A DNA stretch of 32,162 nucleotides. It comes from Parcubacteria group bacterium (GTDB taxonomy: Bacteria; Patescibacteriota; Patescibacteriia; Patescibacteriales; GWC2-42-12). The stretch is from NCBI GenBank assembly GCA_016188785.1, contig JACPHD010000004.1:1-32162 (forward strand), written 5' to 3'. How positions within the stretch are numbered: position 1 is the first letter of the stretch; every line of letters starts with the position of its first letter. The notes beneath the pieces were generated by a model, which was not told the DNA's origin, made no database searches, and saw nothing but the letters and a program-made list of their open reading frames with translations. Below are positions 26,801 to 32,162 of this stretch, in pieces. The position numbers and the translations under genes are program-made.

Positions 26801-27280
26801 ATGTTTAGACGCTCTAAAGGAGCGATTTTTAAATGCTATTTTATGATTAAGAGCGGACGAAAAAAATTGAAAATTAGAGTGGAAAAAAAGCAAAAACCCA
26901 GCCGGGGCGGCAACCTGGTAGTTTTAGAAAATAAAGCCCAAGCCGAAGAAAATAAAAAGCTGTTAATCATGCGGCTGGGCGTGGCAGGGGTTATGCTTAT
27001 TTTTTTTGCGGCCTGGATTTTTAGCTTAAAATATCAGTTTAAAACTAATGCGGCCAATAACCATAAAAGTTCGTTTGACTGGGAACAAACTAAAACTGAA
27101 CTGGATAAAGCCCTGGGCCAGGTAAAACAGGGCTTTACCGAAATTAAACAGATTCAAGCGGCTAAACAGCAGAATACTTTGCCGCGCCCGCCCGAGCTGA
27201 CGAGCCGGCAGATAAATTTATTAAAAGGCAAGCTGATAAACGAAACAGCGGCTAGTACGGCGAGCAGTACGAAGAAGTAA
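26801..27280 (+). CDS. Hypothetical single-TM protein; start codon uncertain
   Basis: RLGVAGVMLIFFAAWIFSLKYQF TM segment, Lys/Gln-rich C-terminus; the ORF-track start at 26711 lacks support. Confidence 0.6.
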   Translation: MFRRSKGAIFKCYFMIKSGRKKLKIRVEKKQKPSRGGNLVVLENKAQAEENKKLLIMRLGVAGVMLIFFAAWIFSLKYQFKTNAANNHKSSFDWEQTKTELDKALGQVKQGFTEIKQIQAAKQQNTLPRPPELTSRQINLLKGKLINETAASTASSTKK

Positions 27281-27358
27281 TAACAAATGACAAATTTCTA
27301 ATGACAAATCAATGTCAAAATCCAAATGTCAAAAAATAAATAATTTGTCATTAAATAT
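27281..27358. repeat. AT-rich low-complexity repeat upstream of gyrA
   Basis: aatgacaaat/aatgtcaaa units, inverted AATTTGTCATT near 27342. Confidence 0.65.
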
Positions 27359-27361
27359 ATT

Positions 27362-29929
27362 ATGCCTAAAAAAATATTAAAAATATTAAAGAAAAACCAT
27401 CAAGAAAAAATTGAGCTGGAAGCGAAAAACGGCGTTGGTTCAATCCCTAATTTAACCGTGGTTAAAAAAGAAAAAACTCTTTACGGCATTGTTGAGCCCC
27501 AGCCGATTAACCAAGAAATGCGCCGGTCTTATTTAGACTATGCCATGAGCGTCATTGTTTCGCGCGCCTTGCCTGACGTGCGCGACGGGCTAAAGCCGGT
27601 GCACCGCCGGATTTTATACGCTATGTGGAGCGTTGGCCTTAGGGCTGGCGCTAAATTCAGAAAATCGGCTACGGTAGTCGGAGAAGTTTTAGGTAAATAT
27701 CATCCGCATGGGGATACGGCGGTTTATGATTCTCTGGTTAGAATGGCCCAGGATTTTTCCCTGCGCTATACCCTAGTCCGCGGCCAAGGCAATTTCGGTT
27801 CCATGGACGGGGATCGGGCCGCGGCCATGCGCTACACTGAAGCTAAATTATCCGCCATCGCCGAGGAATTATTATTTGATATTGAAAAAAATACGGTTAA
27901 TTTTACGCCCAACTTTGACGGTGCACAGCAAGAGCCGCTGGTTCTGCCGGCTAAACTGCCTAACCTGCTCTTAAACGGCACCATGGGCATAGCCGTGGGT
28001 ATGGCCACTAATATACCGCCGCGTAATTTAAGAGAATTAACCCAGGCTATTATCCACCTGATTGATAGCCCGGAAACCGCGGTAGAAGATTTAATGCAGT
28101 TTGTTAAAGGACCTGATTTTCCCACCGGCGGCGTAATTTATAATCAAAAGGATATTTTGCAAGCCTACGCCACCGGCAAAGGCGGTATCGTCATGCGCGG
28201 CGTGGCCGAGGCGCAAGAAAATAAAAACGGTTTATGGCAAATTATTATTTCCCAAATACCTTATCAGGTTAATAAGGCCTCTTTAGTGGAAAAAATTGCT
28301 GAATTAGTTAAAGATAAAAAACTGGACGGCATTAAAGACTTGCGCGACGAGTCGGATAAAGACGGCGTGCGCATAGTGGTTGATTTAAAAAAAGACGGCT
28401 ACCCGAAAAAGATTTTAAACAGCTTGTTTAAGCTTACCCAATTGCAGGAGACCTTTCATGTTAATATGCTGGCGCTGGTTGACGGGCTGCAGCCTAAAGT
28501 CTTAACCTTAAAAATGGTTTTGGAAGAATATATTAAGCATCGGACCGAAGTGGTTAAGCGCCGCACGCAGTTTGATCTGGATAAAGCGCGCGAACGGGCG
28601 CATATTTTAGAAGGCTTAATGATCGCTCTGAATAATATTGACGCGGTCATTAAAGTGATTAAGGCTTCGCGCGACCGGGAAGAGGCTAAAGTGAACCTGA
28701 TGAAAAAATTTAAGCTGTCCGAGCGGCAGACCCTGGCGATTCTGGACATGAAACTGTCAACTTTGGCTAATTTAGAAAGATTAAAAATAGCTGATGAGCT
28801 TAAAGAAAAAAGAGCTTTAATAAAAGAGCTGGAAGGAATTCTAAAATCGGCGCTCAAAATAAAAGATATTATTAAAAAAGAAATTACGGCTTTAACGGAA
28901 AAATTCGGCGATGAGCGCAAAACTAAAGTAATGGCCCATGGCGTTAAGGAATTTTCCGCCGAAGATCTGGTGCCGAACGAAGAAGCCGTGGTCATGATGA
29001 CGCGGGACGGCTATATTAAACGCACCGCGCCTGACACTTTTAAAGTGCAAGGCCGGGGCGGCAAAGGCGTTATCGGCTTAACCACCAAAGAAGAAGATAT
29101 GGTTGAATTCATGTTTAGCACTTTGACGCATAATGATTTACTGTTTTTTACCACCAAAGGCCGGGTCTTTCAGCTTAAAGCCTATGAAGTGCCCCAAGCC
29201 GCCCGAACGGCTAAAGGCACGCCCATCGTTAATTTCCTGCAGCTTTCGGGCGGAGAAAAAATTACTTCGGTTTTACCTTTGGACAAATTGGCTAAAAGCA
29301 AATATTTGTTTTTCGCCACGGAAAAAGGCTTGGTTAAAAAAGTTGAGATTAGCGCTTTTGCCAATGTTAGACGTTCCGGTTTATTGGCCATTAAAATTAA
29401 AGATGATGATGCGTTAATTTGGGCTAAACCAACCGCTGGCCATGATCATATTGAATTAGTCACGGCCGAAGGCCAGGCGATCAGATTTAAAGAAAGCGAT
29501 GTCCGCGATATGGGCCGGGGCGCGGCCGGGGTGCATGGCATTAGATTAAAAAAGCCAGACGACGCGGTCGTGGGCATGGGCGTAATTAAAAATGATGATA
29601 AAGAAAAAATTAAAAAATACCAGGTTTTAGCCATTACCGAAAACGGCTTTGGCAAACGTACGCCGATTGGTCTATATAAAGTGCAGGGACGCGGCGGTTC
29701 GGGCATTAAAACCGCCAAAATAACCTCTAAAACCGGAAAAATAATCAGCGCTTTCGTAGTTAACGCCGAAGCCATGGCGGATAAAGATATGATCATTATT
29801 TCGGCTAAGGGGCAGGTTATAAGATTAACCTTTAAAACCGTGAACCAATTGGGCCGCGACACTCAGGGCGTCAGGCTAATGAGGTTTAAGGAAGACTCGG
29901 ACAAAGTGGCCTGTGTTACCTGGGTCTAA
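27362..29929 (+). CDS. gyrA: DNA gyrase subunit A
   Basis: [36 protein letters not shown]...[53 protein letters not shown]; GyrA-box-like QGRGGKG. Confidence 0.96.
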   Translation: MPKKILKILKKNHQEKIELEAKNGVGSIPNLTVVKKEKTLYGIVEPQPINQEMRRSYLDYAMSVIVSRALPDVRDGLKPVHRRILYAMWSVGLRAGAKFRKSATVVGEVLGKYHPHGDTAVYDSLVRMAQDFSLRYTLVRGQGNFGSMDGDRAAAMRYTEAKLSAIAEELLFDIEKNTVNFTPNFDGAQQEPLVLPAKLPNLLLNGTMGIAVGMATNIPPRNLRELTQAIIHLIDSPETAVEDLMQFVKGPDFPTGGVIYNQKDILQAYATGKGGIVMRGVAEAQENKNGLWQIIISQIPYQVNKASLVEKIAELVKDKKLDGIKDLRDESDKDGVRIVVDLKKDGYPKKILNSLFKLTQLQETFHVNMLALVDGLQPKVLTLKMVLEEYIKHRTEVVKRRTQFDLDKARERAHILEGLMIALNNIDAVIKVIKASRDREEAKVNLMKKFKLSERQTLAILDMKLSTLANLERLKIADELKEKRALIKELEGILKSALKIKDIIKKEITALTEKFGDERKTKVMAHGVKEFSAEDLVPNEEAVVMMTRDGYIKRTAPDTFKVQGRGGKGVIGLTTKEEDMVEFMFSTLTHNDLLFFTTKGRVFQLKAYEVPQAARTAKGTPIVNFLQLSGGEKITSVLPLDKLAKSKYLFFATEKGLVKKVEISAFANVRRSGLLAIKIKDDDALIWAKPTAGHDHIELVTAEGQAIRFKESDVRDMGRGAAGVHGIRLKKPDDAVVGMGVIKNDDKEKIKKYQVLAITENGFGKRTPIGLYKVQGRGGSGIKTAKITSKTGKIISAFVVNAEAMADKDMIIISAKGQVIRLTFKTVNQLGRDTQGVRLMRFKEDSDKVACVTWV

Positions 29930-29931
29930 AA

Positions 29932-30062
29932 TCAATTTTCAATTTTCAATAACCAATTTTCAATGAATGATTAAATTATTAAATTTTCAATTGAAAATTA
30001 TGACATTGATTCGCCAGCTGGCGAATTGTTTGAAAATTGTAAATTGATAATTGAAAATTAAT
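29932..30062. repeat. AT-rich repeat block with an 18-bp perfect palindrome
   Basis: Multiple (c)aattttcaat units in both orientations; ATTCGCCAGCTGGCGAAT at 30009-30026. Confidence 0.8.
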
Positions 30063-30112
30063 TAACTTATTTTTTAAATTTAAAAATTGACTTTAAGAAA
30101 TTTAATAATATT

Positions 30113-30289
30113 ATGGTGATTAAAGTAATTCATGATCTCTGTATCGGCTGCGGGACTTGCGAAGTTTTATGTCCGGCCGTCTTTAAATTAAACGTCGAAG
30201 GCAAAGTGGATGTGATTAGCCAAGGCGATATTGAGTGCGCTAAAGAAGCGGCCGAAGGCTGTCCGACGCAGGCGATTGAAATCACCTAA
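30113..30289 (+). CDS. 4Fe-4S ferredoxin (58 aa), absent from the ORF track
   Basis: MVIKVIHDLCIGCGTCEVLCPAVFKLNVEGKVDVISQGDIECAKEAAEGCPTQAIEIT. Confidence 0.9.
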   Translation: MVIKVIHDLCIGCGTCEVLCPAVFKLNVEGKVDVISQGDIECAKEAAEGCPTQAIEIT

Positions 30290-30301
30290 AAATAAAACTT
30301 T

Positions 30302-30949
30302 ATGAAATTGTTCCAGTCTGAAAATTACAGCGGTTTAGCCATCGTTAATTTTGCCCGCACCCTTTTCGCGGGTCTTTTTATTTTTGAACTGCTTAATTAT
30401 CTTAAAATCCTGGAGTTCAGCCTGGAATATACTTGGCTCGGCCTGATTATTACTTCGGCCGCTTCTTTTACCATTCTGGAAATTACCGCTTACAAATATA
30501 AAAAAGTAAAAAATCATTATCTGCATTGGTCAATGTGGCTTATTATTACGGCCGGACTTTCCTTAGACGCGGCTGGCGATTTTTTTCATCTCTACGGAAA
30601 ATATTACTGGTGGGACCAATTTGTCCATACTTTCATAAACGCGGTGGTTTGCTTTACTTTATTTATTGTTATTAACGCTTTTTGGATAGATAAATTTAAA
30701 TTCAGCCTGCTTTTTGACGCCGGCCGGCTTAAACTGTCTCTTTTTTTAGCCTCGACGGCCACTTTGTCTTTATCGGCTATTTATGAGATTGAAGAATACG
30801 TAGAAGATATTTTATTTCAGACCAATCGCCTGGGTCCGGGAACGGACACGGCTAATGATTTATTTTTTAATTTAACGGGCGTTTTAATAGCGGTGTTTTT
30901 CATTTTAATTTACCACGGCTTAACTAATAAGCGGGAAATTTTTGAATAA
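30302..30949 (+). CDS. DUF2238/YjdF-like membrane protein
   Basis: WWDQFVHTFINAVVCFTLFIVIN...LSAIYEIEEYVEDILF...GPGTDTANDLFFNLTGVLIAVFF; multi-TM. Confidence 0.6.
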   Translation: MKLFQSENYSGLAIVNFARTLFAGLFIFELLNYLKILEFSLEYTWLGLIITSAASFTILEITAYKYKKVKNHYLHWSMWLIITAGLSLDAAGDFFHLYGKYYWWDQFVHTFINAVVCFTLFIVINAFWIDKFKFSLLFDAGRLKLSLFLASTATLSLSAIYEIEEYVEDILFQTNRLGPGTDTANDLFFNLTGVLIAVFFILIYHGLTNKREIFE

Positions 30950-30951
30950 AT

Positions 30952-32162
30952 ATGAATATGAATTTAAAAACCATAAAAAAATTAAACCTTCCTCAATCGC
31001 CGGGAATTTATCAATTTAAAGATAAAAAAAATAAAATCATCTATATCGGCAAAGCGGCTAATTTGAAAAACCGGGTGCTGTCTTATTGGCAGGCCGGCGC
31101 CAGCCATTCGCCGGCCAAGCTAGCCATGCTAAAGCAAATAGTTAAAATTAACTGGCTGGAAACCGAGAGCGAAATTGAAGCTTTACTGCTGGAAGCTAAT
31201 TTAGTAAAAAAATATCAGCCTTATTATAACGTTTTGTTGCGCGATGATAAACGTTTCGCCTACATTAAAATTTCCACCGAAGACGAAATTCCCGGCGTAT
31301 TTATTACGAGAACCGTTGATAAAGCCGGCCGATATTTCGGCCCGTTCACGAGCGCTTTAGCCGCGCGCGAAACCATTAAAACCATTAGAAAAATTTGGCC
31401 GTATTGCACTATGAAAAAAGCGCAAACGCGCGCCTGCTTTTATTATCAGATCGGCCGCTGTCTAGGTATTTGCGCCGGTAAAATAACTAAACAAGAATAT
31501 TTAAAACAGGTAATCAAACCGCTGATTTTATTTTTACAAGGCAAGAAGAAAAAAATAATTAAAAATTATCAATTACAAATTACGAATTTAGAAAAAACTA
31601 ATATTAACGGCGGCGATGATGAAATGCTGGACAAATTAAAATTTGAATTAAAAAATATGAATCAGGTGCTGGCCAGTTCAAGAATTTTGAGCGTGCATGA
31701 AAAATACGCCAGCGACGTAGTGGAATTAGCTAAAATACTGGCCTTGCCGAAAACTCCGGAACGGATAGAAGGCTATGATATCGCTAATATTTTTGGCCAA
31801 GAAGCTGTGGGTTCAATGGTGGTATTCAATCACGGCGAGCCGGACAAGAATGAGTATCGCAAATTTAAAATAAAGATCAATCAGGGGCTGGCCAATGATG
31901 TTGGCATGCTAAAAGAAGTTTTAGAGAGAAGATTCTCTCATTCAATTTTCAATCCGCCAACTGGCGGACAATTTTCAATTTTCAATAAAAATACAAAAAA
32001 ATTTTGGCCATCTCCCGACTTGATCGTAGTTGACGGCGGCAAAGCGCAATTAAATGCGGCCAGCCGAGCTTTAAAAAAATATAATTGGCAAATTCCAATT
32101 ATAGCCATTGCCAAAGGCCTTGGTCTGCGTTCAGCCGCGGCGCCGGACAAATTATTTTTCCC
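30952..32162 (+). CDS. uvrC: Excinuclease ABC subunit C, 3' truncated by the window edge
   Basis: LPQSPGIYQFKDKKNKIIYIGKAANLKNRVLSYW (GIY-YIG); ETESEIEALLLEANLVKKYQPYYNVLLRDDKRFAYIKI; YYQIGRCLGICAGK; PDLIVVDGGKAQLNAA; open to the window end. Confidence 0.93.
   Translation, partial: MNMNLKTIKKLNLPQSPGIYQFKDKKNKIIYIGKAANLKNRVLSYWQAGASHSPAKLAMLKQIVKINWLETESEIEALLLEANLVKKYQPYYNVLLRDDKRFAYIKISTEDEIPGVFITRTVDKAGRYFGPFTSALAARETIKTIRKIWPYCTMKKAQTRACFYYQIGRCLGICAGKITKQEYLKQVIKPLILFLQGKKKKIIKNYQLQITNLEKTNINGGDDEMLDKLKFELKNMNQVLASSRILSVHEKYASDVVELAKILALPKTPERIEGYDIANIFGQEAVGSMVVFNHGEPDKNEYRKFKIKINQGLANDVGMLKEVLERRFSHSIFNPPTGGQFSIFNKNTKKFWPSPDLIVVDGGKAQLNAASRALKKYNWQIPIIAIAKGLGLRSAAAPDKLFF
31943..31987. 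repeat. Palindromic repeat in frame inside uvrC
   Basis: TCCGCCA-ac-TGGCGGA (31953-31968) flanked by direct CAATTTTCAA copies. Confidence 0.8.

Noticed and set aside
28456-28995. 179-aa ORF antisense to gyrA
   Set aside because: Shadow ORF; composition reflects the opposite strand codons.

Overview
Looks like a chromosomal segment of a Patescibacteria/CPR-type (Parcubacteria-like) bacterium; the lineage is inferred from gene style only. The standard stop code appears to be used. Recognisable genes: an N-terminally truncated lipase-like gene with a frameshift; a RelA/SpoT homolog (-); two large surface proteins with VirB2/TrbC-like pilin-type N-termini (889 aa and about 2154 aa, the latter very Cys-rich); two TSP3-repeat membrane proteins; ybeY; dgkA; ftsA; ftsZ; an S1-domain protein (rpsA); a DsbA-like/thioredoxin-like/DsbB disulfide cluster; a CDGSH protein; a ferric-reductase-like flavoprotein; a MntA/HepT-type pair; a minus-strand operon of two RsbW-like ATPases plus a small membrane protein; gyrA; a ferredoxin; a DUF2238-like membrane protein; and the 5' part of uvrC. 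The strongest anomaly is at 20878-21099: a complete tRNA-Glu(UUC) lies inside an approximately 154-nt insertion in the anticodon loop of a second tRNA-Glu-like gene, and the insertion carries a perfect 12-bp inverted repeat. Other points of note: an 11-bp tandem duplication that frameshifts the lipase; a homopolymer frameshift in one ATPase; a cluster of hairpins downstream of a small ORF; a terminator-like hairpin inside a coding region; palindromic repeats inside rpsA and uvrC; and low-complexity AT-rich repeats at the borders of core genes.
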